Made by a program: the position numbers and the translations under genes. Below, piece by piece: positions 54,600 through 64,000 of a stretch of 64,000 bases of DNA. The notes under the pieces were generated by a model. That model had not been told where the DNA came from. It made no database searches and was given only the letters and a program-made list of their open reading frames with translations. The stretch covers positions 1 to 64,000 of the forward strand of contig JACKQL020000139.1 in NCBI GenBank assembly GCA_018296165.2, given 5' to 3'. The DNA is from Termitomyces sp. T153. Taxonomy: Eukaryota; Basidiomycota; Agaricomycetes; Agaricales; Lyophyllaceae. How positions within the stretch are numbered: position 1 is the first letter of the stretch; each line of letters starts with the position of its first letter.

Positions 54600-55990
54600 A
54601 GAGTGACATGTACCTGCTCCCTCATAATAATGTGAGCATGGTGCTCATGAATGACTGACAAATCAGCTTTAGCTGTTCTAAGTTCATCAGCATCTCTTGA
54701 GGAGCCCATCTGTATAATTGTTCATAACATGGAGAGATATGTGAAACCCTTGCCATTTTGGTTGAGCAGGTGAAGGCTTCCTTGTCACTAACAAAGACTG
54801 CATTGGTTGTTGGAGACCAATACAAGTTGGGGTGTAAGATCTCCCTAAAGTCATTGTGGTGCTTAAAGCACCCTTGCACTAGCATGGTTTCTCAGCCATC
54901 TGGAAGGCACCTGGGCACTGTATCATTCAATTGCTTAAGGTCCATCTTGGACCTCTCAGTCTCAATAGCTAATAGCTACTGGGGATTAGCATTGTGCTTC
55001 TTCCTGCAACAACCCTCTGTATTGTTGTCATTGGAGTCTCCAATAATCACCTCTTAGACAAGGCAATGTCATCATCATTGCTCTTCAAGTCTGAGGCAGC
55101 TGCTATGCCAGCTACAGCTTGAGAAGCTTGCACTTGTGTGACAAAGAACTCTTCATCACAAGGGTCCCACTGCACTGTAGGAATGTACTCATGGGACAGA
55201 GTGGCAGGGATGGTATAAGTCCTCAGCTTGAGGACCTCAATCATTTCCTCCTCTGCATCCTGTGGCATGTTTGCTGTAAAAGCCACTTGAGTGGCAACAA
55301 CCACAGAGTTGTCTGCCAGTACTGCTGACATAGCTGGCTTTACCAAGCTAGCCTTAGCAAGTGCTGGTCTTGAGAGTCCTGCTGCAGCCTAAAGTGCCCC
55401 AAAGTCTGGGCACATGTCCATCAGCCAGTCTTCACCAGTGGGTACTTGATCATTGTAGGGCACCAGGGGTGCCCTTGGAGTTGAGGATCCCTCAACAAAC
55501 ACAGAAGGCTCATTGCAAGCCTTCTTTGCCTCTGAAAGCTGAGGAGAAGATGCTACATGCTTCCCCTTCACTAGTGCTGATTGGAAAAGGTCTCATCCCT
55601 CTGATTTCAAACAACATCAAGTTTGTTCAGAACTTAGCATAGTGCTAATTGAACTACTGAATTCTCAAAGACATCAGATTCAACATCCTCTGGAACTGCA
55701 GCATCATGTAGACATTGGAGGAGGTGAACAATCTACTCATCCATAGTTGATGAGATCTTGCAGTCCTTTGCTTTGCCTTTGCCCTTCTCCTTGGCAAAAA
55801 AGCATTGCTCAACTGTCTTCCAGGCAGTTGATGAGGAGATATCACCCTCCTATGCTAGTATAGATGGCAACAGTGCTGTCACCTTCCCTTTTTCTTTGTT
55901 AGCTGTGGTGGCCATTGGATGCTCCAATGCACTTGACAATGAAAATGATGCATTTGACAGATGCACTGCAGTAGGCAATGGGGGGTATAA
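54600..55990 (-). pseudogene. Unidentified decayed gene (acidic, low-complexity protein)
   Basis: Open stretches on the minus strand follow one another with frame breaks: an N-terminal Lys-rich part (55845 downward), SSPQLSEAKKACNEPSVFVE...GEDWLMDMCPDFGAL (55571-55389), then VLADNSVVVATQVAFTANMP ... ASDLKSNDDDIALSKR (55346-55047) and further pieces to about 54622. The protein was Ala/Asp/Glu-rich without a known domain. It may be an accessory gene of the surrounding retroelements; I cannot assign it. Confidence 0.35.
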
Positions 55991-57419
55991 CCACTAAGGA
56001 GGGGCCAACAACTGCATCATAGTGATATGGTTGCCTCAATCAGCTGGTAAAAAGCAAGAAAATAAAGACCTAGAAATCCTTGAGCTGAAAACTGTAGGCA
56101 AGGGGCTTACCAAGATCCCAAATACATCCCTGCAACCTGCAGCCAGCCCAGTGAAACCCTGCACAATGATGTTGAATAGGAGGCCAGGTCATGCATCAAG
56201 GTATAACATGGTGCACTGATAGCTGCTCAGAGTGGTCACAGATCAATGATCTGTGATCATCTATCAAACCTTCTGCAAATAAGATCATTTTGTTATTTGC
56301 AAAAAGAGAAAAAGAAACCTTGCCATGCACTGTATTGAGCAAGTTGCCACCCTACAAAGGTCAACCAAAGGTGTCACAAGGAGCCCCTAGCTGCCAATAG
56401 CAGAGAAGAAGCAAACCAAGGAGAGGCTTAGCTGAGGCTGGCTAAACCCTATACTCTTGACCAGTTGAGAGCATGCCAAGTGTGTGCCAGCACTCCAGGA
56501 AGGAATTGGTGCCCAGTGTATGTGTTAATAAGGCATATAATTACACCATTACCAAGAAGGTCCATGCACACTGAGGAAAGTATAGATGGAGGAAGATTTG
56601 GGGGACTTTTGGGCAAGCAAGTAGTTGCCATGGCCCAGACATTCCCAGGGAGCAGATCTCTTAGGCTTAGGAGCTTCTATTTACTTTGAGAACACTATTT
56701 AATATACTATTTGAGCCATATTCATTAGCTTTGAAACTGTCTCACTCTTTTGAATTGAAATCAATTAATCTATTAAAACAATTGTTATTGGAAGGGAGTT
56801 TAGTATAAAAGAGCCCTGAACTCTTGCAGATCTAAGTACAACAAGTTGGCCAAGTCTATAAAACTTCATGCCAATAAGTTAAACTTTGATTTCCCATCAA
56901 TAGCTGTAATAGACTCTGAGCCATTGTTGTCCACCTCTATTACCTCTGAGGATGGTGGTGCAGGGACTGAGATCCCTACTTGTGGTGAGACTGTGGCAGG
57001 TCATTGTTGACCTGCTATGCCCATTGTTTAGTTGGGTCCAGCCACTGAAGCTGGGACCACAAAGTACTGTGGCACTATATATTGTTAGAACTCCTGAGAC
57101 CACACAGGCTGTGTGGCTCACAGAGTACTCAAAGTTCACTAGTGGAGGCATCTTGGGTCCTCCATGTTCTCTTCCCACTCTGCCATGTTGCAGGGGCACA
57201 TGACATCCCCTGCATTGGCAATTGCTGTATTGCCATGGCATAGCTTGGCAGGGCCACATTTCCTGGCACTACTGCTGGTCCTTCTCCCATGAGCATTGTG
57301 TCTTGTAGGGCAGTTCTCCTCATTGTTGAAGGCACTACATCCTCTGGCACCAAGCCTGCTCCTAACAACTCAAAACCTGGGGGTACTCTACCTTCCAGTA
57401 CCTCCTCTTCTTGAGCTCT
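55991..57419. other. CpG-poor region with a possible extra ORF downstream of H pol
   Basis: On the minus strand, 57368-57129 (MLGAGLVPEDVVPSTMRRTA, NVALPSYAMAIQQLPM) and, less clearly, down to about 56880 (SESITAIDGKSKFNLLA) read as pieces of one protein lying 3' of the element H pol and in the same direction. No domain is recognised. The rest (55991-56880) shows nothing supportable. Confidence 0.25.
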
Positions 57420-57599
57420 GACCAGAGCTCACTGACTAATCTGATCCATGTCCACCTTGCCAGGTCTCTTCTTTTTCTTGCCCATTAAGCAAGGAGTACT
57501 CTGACACTGTGTTGGTGCATCACACCAACATGGTAATAAAAGACAAGAAGTAGTTGACTTTGCAGCCAGCCAAAAAAATTGGCTGACATAGTATTTGAT

Positions 57600-58281
57600 G
57601 GCCCCTCATAGCTTATGGACTAAGTCAACTTGACTTTGTCTGTCTAGCTAGCTGTGCAGGGTGCCATATGCCTTGCAGCTCTAGCTATTGGTCAAGGGCC
57701 TCTAAGTCCTTGCAAGTCACCAGGGACTCCCAAGTAGTATCCTCAAGACTCCACCAAACCTCAAATTCAAGGTTTGTCCCTTTCCATCAATGATGTATCA
57801 GGTCAGCCATAAACTATTTCTGCTCATCTGGTATGCCAAAGTTGTACAGCTTTGGCATCACCCAATTAGGGAACAGCATGTCATTGCTGGTTCTATATGG
57901 TTGCAATAGCAACATATGGAACTTAAGATGTATCCTTTGTTTCTGAAGTGCCATTGGCAACTCCAACACATAATTGGAGGTCTCATTATAGGCCTCCAAA
58001 ATTTTGTATAGCCCAACCCACTTTGGGCAGAGCTTTCTAGCTCTATCTTTTGGGAGGTTGAGATTTTTAGTATAAAGGTACACCAGCACACCTTTCTCCA
58101 ACTCTGGATCTGGTTGATAATGCAAATTAGTGGTACATGTTTGGAAAATGCTGATGAACCTGCTAGTTTCCATATGCAAATACAATGAGTAGTAGACAAT
58201 AGGTACCAGAGTTGTTATGACCTCTAATATCAATCTGAATGGGATAGGCTCCTTCTGTCTCTTTGGGCTTGCACAAGGCAA
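57600..58281 (-). pseudogene. Element H pol C-terminal domain
   Basis: The minus strand reads ELEKGVLVYLYTKNLNLPKD, LCPKWVGLYKILEAYNETSN, YVLELPMALQKQRIHLKFHM and, after a stop, WWSLEDTTWESLVTCKDLEA. This is the usual integrase C-terminal GPY/F-like module followed by a chromodomain-like remnant of fungal gypsy polyproteins. Confidence 0.7.
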
Positions 58282-58489
58282 CTACTGATTATGAGTTTGG
58301 GATAAAGGTATTAAGAAATACCATGCTTTGCTTCAATTCAGGAAAATGCCAGATAAAGGGAGTATATTTGTATACAGCAATGGGGGATGGGACATGGTGT
58401 ATGAAGTACAGAGTTTGAGGGATCCTGGGTGAGTGCACACAGCTGCTCAGGGTGCTACACAGGCTGAGCCACACAGGCAAGATAGTCAC

Positions 58490-58557
58490 ACAGACAGAAA
58501 AGCCATACAGGCAGAAAAGCCATACAGGCAGAAAAGCCATACAGGCAGAAAAGCCAC
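58490..58557 (+). repeat. 17-bp tandem repeat, four units
   Basis: CAGGCAGAAAAGCCATA is repeated at 58490, 58507, 58524 and 58541 with one change in the first unit and one in the last. It is a short minisatellite without spacers, not a CRISPR array. Confidence 0.85.
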
Positions 58558-58719
58558 ACAAGCAAAGCAAGGAATCCTGGCAGAGACCTTAGTACAATGG
58601 CACAGCACCACACAGAAGTCCTGAGTCACACACAGAAAGCTATCTGAGCATGAACTTGCTTGCCTTTGATTACACACAGAAAAGGAGAATGTGGGGTAGT
58701 CAAAACTCGCATTTGTTGC

Positions 58720-59869
58720 TGTCACGACCCATTCCCTGGACCCCCATACATCACCCGACAAACCCCTGTCCCCCCAGAACCTCCCCCGATGCTTTGTCAA
58801 ACTTTCCCAGCACTCTGCGCCTACTCCGGCTAACTCTGATGCATTTTTGGCTAACTCCGATGGCCCCCTGGCCAACTCCAATGTCTTCCCCGCAGCTGCT
58901 GGCGCTTCCCCTGGACTTCCTGAGCCCCTGGAACCACTCCCCCGCCATGCCTGACCCCATTACATGTCATCGACTTGACACCCTGGCTCCCCCAACTTAC
59001 CCTGGAGTATCACAACAACCCCAGAACAGACCATGTTAACAATTGATCCCATCAACATATCAACATGGCCTGCCCTCTGGTTGTAACTGACACCTGTTGA
59101 CTCCGTTGAGCTCTGCCAAGCCCCACCACCATAGCCAACGTTTCCAGAGCTCTTCAGTAGTCAGTATATAAGACGTAGAGTAGCTCCTCATACTCTAGTC
59201 TTGAGATTACCTACTTATCTACCTACCTGCCTTTCCTGATGTGTTCCTGATTGTTTCTTCTGGTGTTTTGTGTTCTGTGTCTCATTTTCCTTATTCTCAG
59301 TCTCCCAGTCTTATCTCATCTCTATTCCGTTATCTTTTCATTATCATTCTGTGTCTCTGCCTCAATCTATTCTCATTCTTGTCTCATCTCCATCTCATTT
59401 AGTTTGACTCTGTCTCGTCTTGTTTGATTCAGTCTATTGTGTTCAAGTCCTCTTGACCATAACGTCCTCATGAACTCCGCAGTTATGATTACAAACCTCT
59501 GACACTCCTTTACCAACTCTGGACCCTGCTACACGCTTGGCTCTGAACACCATCAATCCCCATTGATCCCCCGTCAGAACTCCGGCTCTGCTCCTGTCAT
59601 CTGCATAGCCTCTGCCTCCTCTGCACCCACAATACTCACACATGGACTTATGCCTGAACCCCACCAAGCCCGTCCCCCATCCCCACAAATCATCCTCTAC
59701 TCCTCCAGACCTCCCCAGACTTGCTCAGACCAATCTCCACTAACTATCCTCACAAGTCCCCAATGTTTGGAACACCTCCAAGTGCCTGGTTGTCAGTGCA
59801 GGGAATCACGTCTGCCTAGTAAGGACTTGCCCAGTGTAGCTGAGCCCCCATGGTCAGCGGAACCCAACA
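58720..59869 (+). repeat. Solo LTR inside element H (1150 bp), TSD GTTGC
   Basis: Perfect flanks GTTGC (58715-58719, 59870-59874). Ends TGTCACGACCCA ... GGAACCCAACA. TATATAAG near 59164 and the variant start motif AGTCTTGAGATTA make it a sister of the solo LTR at 5701. It has three 21-bp U3 units. Confidence 0.9.
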
Positions 59870-60879
59870 GTTGCACTATGATATGTACTAAATATGAGAA
59901 TATGCTAGTATGTCAAGGGGCATGATATACACTTGGCAATCTGGCTATTGTAGGATATAGGATATTAAGTGTCTGGACTGCTAGGCAAAGGGCACTCAGC
60001 TCTGCCCATATGGTTTCTTGTTCAAATAAATCTGTTCTAGACTAAGGACTTTCTATTCTGAGGTTCTGCACATTCCTCTTGGGGTGCCTTAGGTTCTAGG
60101 TCATCTCCCAAGGCTCTAGCACTGGTATCTGGATGACTCAGTGGTCAAATCCTTGCACCACAACTAGCTGCCAACATTCCAGTCTCCACTGCTTATATGG
60201 AAAGCTTATTTCCTGTGATCTGATAGCTTTCAGCCTAAGCTTCAACATTCTAGTCCAAACTTCTCCAAAGCCCTGAGGTTAGGCAAGCCGTGCCTGATCC
60301 CTGATACTACCTTTGTCTGATCATGAACAATTGTGCATCCCCAAAGGTCTCTGATCTGGTAGTTGCAAATCTCTCCAAAGTCATTCTCTGTGTCTGTTTT
60401 GTCCTGCTAGTGTATGCTCCTCAATATGCTCTTCATAGCCTTCAGTAGTATAGCCTGTAACCTTTATATACTTGGTAATTACACAGCTCCATCTGATGCA
60501 GGGATATTTGAATACCACCTCCATTCCCAGCATGCATGCTTGGTTGTCACTACAATTGGGATGACTATAGCTGCAGAGTTACAACTATAATGATATTTCA
60601 TATCTGTTCTAATAGTTGGTAATGAGTTCAATAATATAGTATTATTTGCAAAATTAATGCATGAACAGGTATACACCATATCAACATGTGCCTCAATCAT
60701 CATGTTGTGTGTGGCAGCCAAGTTCTCTAGAGCTTGGTGCATGAACTGCCTGATTCCTCTGCAAATCACAGAGTCTGACCAAATCTCTCATATCATTGAT
60801 GGCATGTACCCACCATTCAATTCAAATGGTGCATACTTGTTGTCTCAGATACATTTGCATTAATTGCAAATTTGGTTAA
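59870..60879. other. Decayed element H sequence, no clear domain
   Basis: By position this should be the end of the integrase core, on the minus strand. Stops are frequent in all frames and only isolated fragments could be read, so I call no gene. Confidence 0.3.
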
Positions 60880-61517
60880 GTCTATTTGACCTTGCCAATC
60901 CTTCTGATCTGGGCACACTACAATGTGCAAGATCTAACTGATGTTCCTATTGGCATGCTCATTCTGCCCATCCATTTGCATGTGAATGAGGTAGACATTA
61001 GGAGCTGTGCTCCTAACATGTTATATAGTTCATACCATCATTTTGACATAAACTTGGGATCTCTGTTGCTAACAGTAGAGCTTGGAAGACTATGGAGTCT
61101 CACAACCTCTCACATATAAATCCATGACAACCATGATGCTGTCATAGTCATGTGCATAGGTATTAAGTGCACTATGCTTGTCATGCAACAGATAACTACC
61201 CATAGGTAGTCATGCTCCTTAGACTCAGGGAATGGACCTATGAAGTCAATACCTATCAAGTCCCAAGGCTTCACTGGCATAGATAGAGAATGTAGTTTCC
61301 CTGAAGGGAGCTGGTTGCTCCCTTTTGCCTGCTGACACAATTGGCATGTGGTGCAGAACACCTGCATATTTGAAACCACAGTTGACCACCAGTACCAACA
61401 ACAGATATATTCCCTCATTCTCTGGGAAACAAAATGCCCAACCACACCATGTGCTTGGTCAAGTAACTTGGTCACCACTTCCTGTTCACAAGGTATACAC
61501 AACACCTTGTAACTCAT
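60880..61517 (-). pseudogene. Element H integrase: zinc module and core
   Basis: The minus-strand frame has HGVVGHFVSQRMREYICCWYWW, CTTCQLCQQAKGSNQLPSG (zinc-binding HHCC module) and WDLIGIDFIGPFPESKEHDY, where the Asp of GIDFIG is the first catalytic residue. Further down, VSDRDPKF-like sequence (second Asp) can be read near 61060-61030 before the sequence becomes unreadable. Confidence 0.7.
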
Positions 61518-61977
61518 GAGGGTTAGTGGTCCAGATGAGCTTGTCCACCAATCTGAAGGACTTATAGTCCTTTGGCTGACTCATCATCTCTGCAAAGAGC
61601 TTGTCTTTGCTATAGAGGACTTGAATCTGATAGAGAAACTCTTTGTCAGACCAATCCTGTGGTTGAGGTGCATTGGCCATTCCAAGAATGGCCTTGCCCA
61701 GCATCAGATCATCCTGACCTTCAGGGCTTGCTAAGCCCTATTGAGCTTGGACTAACCCATCTATGTTGTCATTACTGTTGGCAAGAACCTGTGCTTCCAC
61801 ATCACACAGTTCAAGACAATCCCACACTTGTCAGCTTCTATGGCTTGGTCTATTGCAGAGTGCACAAATCTGATCCAGCTGAGCCTGCATATCCTGCAGA
61901 TGCATAGGAGGCAAGTAATCCCCCTCTAGGTGAATTCACACATCTGCATATACATAGTTGTAGACATGGTGCATGTC

Positions 61978-62196
61978 TCAAGAAGAGTCACTTTCAAAGT
62001 AGCAAGATAAACAATCTGCTACCTTATTGAGCTCTCCTTTGATATATGTAATGTCAAAATGACATTGCAATACTTGACAGAAACCTTCATGGACACCCTG
62101 GCCCCATAGTTCACTATGGAATGTCTTCCAATCATTCCTAGCTGCAGGGTGATTGGTGAGGCCAATGGGCAGGCAGCACTTGCCAGTCCATGGCAT
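61978..62196 (-). pseudogene. Element H RNase H C-terminal fragment
   Basis: FDITYIKGELNKVADCLSCY matches the end of gypsy RNase H domains (usually ...YIKG..N..AD.LSR). Only this end is left. Confidence 0.65.
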
Positions 62197-63201
62197 CCTT
62201 TGCCACCATCATCTGTACCTTGAGCATGCAAACTTCATTACTAGGTTCTTGCACACTATGCTTGGTAGCAAGGATTTCAGTGAGGGCAAATAATCCCTCA
62301 CTCTCACTGCCCTGAGTATAGTACTTGTTTTTGTACATCTCTAACTCAATGTACACCTCATCCTTAGCCTGAGTCCCATCAGACTCATCCACTTGTTTGT
62401 TGTTAATGTCACCAAAATTCTTGTCCTGCTCATCATTGGTGTCTTCCATATCCAAGGGAATGGCAGTGTGTGCTATTTATACAGACATGTGAGGAGCTAG
62501 TTTATCTGGCTCTCTGCATTTTCAGGCAAAGTGACCAACTTTCTCACACTTGTAATAGGTAGCAGATTGTCTAGTATCTTTGCCTAGTTGGCCCAATGCT
62601 ATGAGCAACACATTCTTCCCCATGGCAAGATGTTTCCTCACTGCCTGCACTGCTCTAGAAGGTCAAGAAAGGCCTTGATCCATACTGAACCAAAGAGGCA
62701 CTGGCTTCATCATCCCCATCATTGCTGGCATCAGATCTGTCCTGGTCATTGTTGGCTTGTGGCTCATCTTCCTCATCTTCATCATTGATAAACTTGGCAC
62801 TCTTACATGTGGGGTCTGCTAGCAGTTGCAATGTCTTCTGCTTCTTAGACCACAGCCTTTTGTTGCCCTTTGTCCTCATGACTGTGATTTCCATTTCCTT
62901 CAAATGATGATCCTGTCAGGGGACTTCCATTTCCAACCTCTGTGACTGGTTCCAGCACCTCTGCAGCTTGTTCAACATCTCCAGGGCTCTTTCTAGAATC
63001 CTGGAGATCTCCAGAGAACTGTGGAGTTCTCTGTATTACCTCAGCAATCATTGCCCTAGAGTTAGGAGCAGCTCCAGTCTTCTGTACAGTAGTTCCCATG
63101 CCTCTGCTGCCCGCTGATGTGCTGTGCCAAGCAGCAGGGATTCTTAGACTTGTTCTCTTTGGATTCCCCTCTGCTAGGTGATTAGTTACTGATTGTATCA
63201 T
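62138..63201 (-). pseudogene. Element H gag-related remnants
   Basis: Three successive minus-strand stretches: 63201-62845 (Ser/Gly/Thr-rich, RTPQFSGDLQDSRKSPGD), 62903-62655 (basic then acidic, KSAKFINDEDEEDEPQANND) and 62455-62138 (acidic, DINNKQVDESDGTQAKDEVY). A CxxC knuckle-like reading is possible near 62530 (CYKCEKVGHFA on the minus strand). They represent the nucleocapsid end of gag and the linker to protease, with frame breaks. Confidence 0.5.
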
Positions 63202-63299
63202 TGTCTACTCTGCTAATATACTTTGGATTCCCCTCTGCTAGCTGTGTGACTCCAATCTGCCACTCTGGAGGTTGCCTTTACAGCAGAACAAGTCTCCTA

Positions 63300-63821
63300 A
63301 AACTGGTCTGGAAGCCCCTCATAGCCACAAGGAAGCTCCAAACTGCTATCCATTGCTTCCCCACCAGGATTAAACACCACAGAGTTCTATGTCTCAGCTT
63401 GCCAACCCAGACACACCCTCAGAGGCCCTGGCTCCACAGGACTCACCTGGACTCGCCTGCTACACTTAGAAACCCAGGTGCAATTAACACAATCATCTCT
63501 CACCCACCATACTGCCAAACTCTCTACCCTCCATCAAATGACAGATCTTATCTCCCAATTACTCCAGGCATTGCTCAAACACCTAACCCCTAACTCTGCC
63601 CCTCCCATGGCTGTGGAACCAGCCCCAACCCCCTCTGCACCTGTCTCCAAAGCTCCAGTGACCCTATGGCTATGGATTCTGCATCTGGCACTACCAGATG
63701 CATATGATGGTGCCCACTCTGGTGAGAAGCAATTCCTGCAGTTCTGCCTCACCTATATCCACCTCAGTAGGGATGCCTTTGACTCTGATGCATTGAAAAT
63801 AGCCTGGGTGCTGTTGTATAT
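63300..63821 (+). pseudogene. Gypsy gag N-terminal fragment on the plus strand
   Basis: The plus strand reads MTDLISQLLQALLKHLTPNS, a Pro-rich linker, LPDAYDGAHSGEKQFLQFCL and SDALKIAWVLLYI, the usual capsid start of gypsy gag (P-YDG-...FL--C--Y). It is cut at about 63822 by a fossil E-type LTR. Its orientation is opposite to element H, so it belongs to another insertion or to an inverted piece of H. Confidence 0.7.
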
Positions 63822-64000
63822 TGGATGTCAGTATAGTAACCAAGTATACATACACAATGTCAATATAATGCATAAAAATTGTCAATCACAAGAAAAGAGC
63901 ATTTCCAACATCAATACCTGAAGTGTAGACACCATTCAAGTAGGTTTGTAAGCTAGACAGGAAAAATGATAAGTAAGAAATCACATGGCTTTTAATATAT
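63822..64000 (-). repeat. Fossil E-type LTR, inverted, truncated by window edge
   Basis: The reverse complement matches 52915-53090 closely (for example TTCTTACTTATCATTTT and GTGTCTACACTTCAG), so it is a second decayed member of the E-related LTR family, in minus orientation. It starts abruptly inside gag and continues past the window. Confidence 0.75.

Larger units (their letters stand above)
57420..63201 (-). mobile_element. Element H: rearranged minus-strand gypsy element
   Basis: In minus order: gag-related pieces (63201-62138), RNase H end (62196-61978), integrase (61517 to about 60880) and the pol C-terminus (58281 to about 57600). Protease and RT are absent: gag-like sequence runs directly into RNase H, so an internal deletion removed them. 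A solo LTR (58720-59869) is inserted. The copy has many stops and is nearly devoid of CpG. No LTR of its own was recognised. Confidence 0.7.

Noticed and set aside
58490..58557. CRISPR-like array
   Set aside because: The units are contiguous 17-mers without spacers and the genome is eukaryotic; this is a minisatellite.
52612..64000. The two fossil E-type LTRs as the pair of one element
   Set aside because: They are in opposite orientation and both truncated, so they come from separate insertions or a rearrangement.

Overview
The window is nuclear DNA of a filamentous fungus, most likely an agaricomycete basidiomycete. The evidence is many short (46-66 bp) GT-AG introns, a basidiomycete-style secreted GH3 beta-xylosidase and GH35 beta-galactosidase, and dense Ty3/gypsy retrotransposons. 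From memory the repeat families resemble those of Rhizoctonia/Ceratobasidium; this was not checked.

Region 1 (1-32457) is one old chromovirus on the minus strand (element C) into which other elements have landed. Target-site duplications (TSDs) give the order. C carries a solo LTR at 5701-6834 (TSD AAAGG) and another at 28903-30069 (TSD GTTAG). It is truncated on the left by element A (1-2518, plus strand) and split in gag by element B (9729-28494, minus strand, TSD GCAAG). B is itself split by a young element E (12254-23514, plus strand, TSD GCGG) and by a solo LTR F (24371-25538). A, B, C and the solo LTRs belong to one family with TGTCACGACC...CCTGACA ends. This family appears to self-prime reverse transcription from the 5' end of its own transcript, as in Tf1. 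E is a different gypsy lineage with nearly identical LTRs, gag-protease and pol in a +1 frame relation, and intact catalytic motifs.

The most interesting feature is a gene on the strand opposite to gag-pol, between pol and the 3' LTR. In E it reads as a six-exon gene of about 572 codons with five phase-0 introns and a GAL4-like six-cysteine motif. A, B and C carry a different antisense gene at the same position, and in A and B it also has recognisable introns. Antisense introns survive retrotransposition because the sense genomic RNA cannot splice them.

Region 2 (about 33000-49160) is a small island of host genes: GH3 beta-xylosidase (+), a DUF3445/heme-dependent oxidative N-demethylase-like membrane protein (-), mitochondrial ATP synthase subunit d (+), GH35 beta-galactosidase (-), tRNA-Tyr(GUA) with an intron (-) and tRNA adenosine deaminase Tad1 (+).

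Region 3 (about 49500-64000) is a graveyard of CpG-depleted repeats: a 5'-truncated LINE, chromovirus remnants, fossil E-type LTRs, a Tc1/mariner remnant, a rearranged minus-strand gypsy element H holding another solo LTR (TSD GTTGC), and fragments without recognisable homology.
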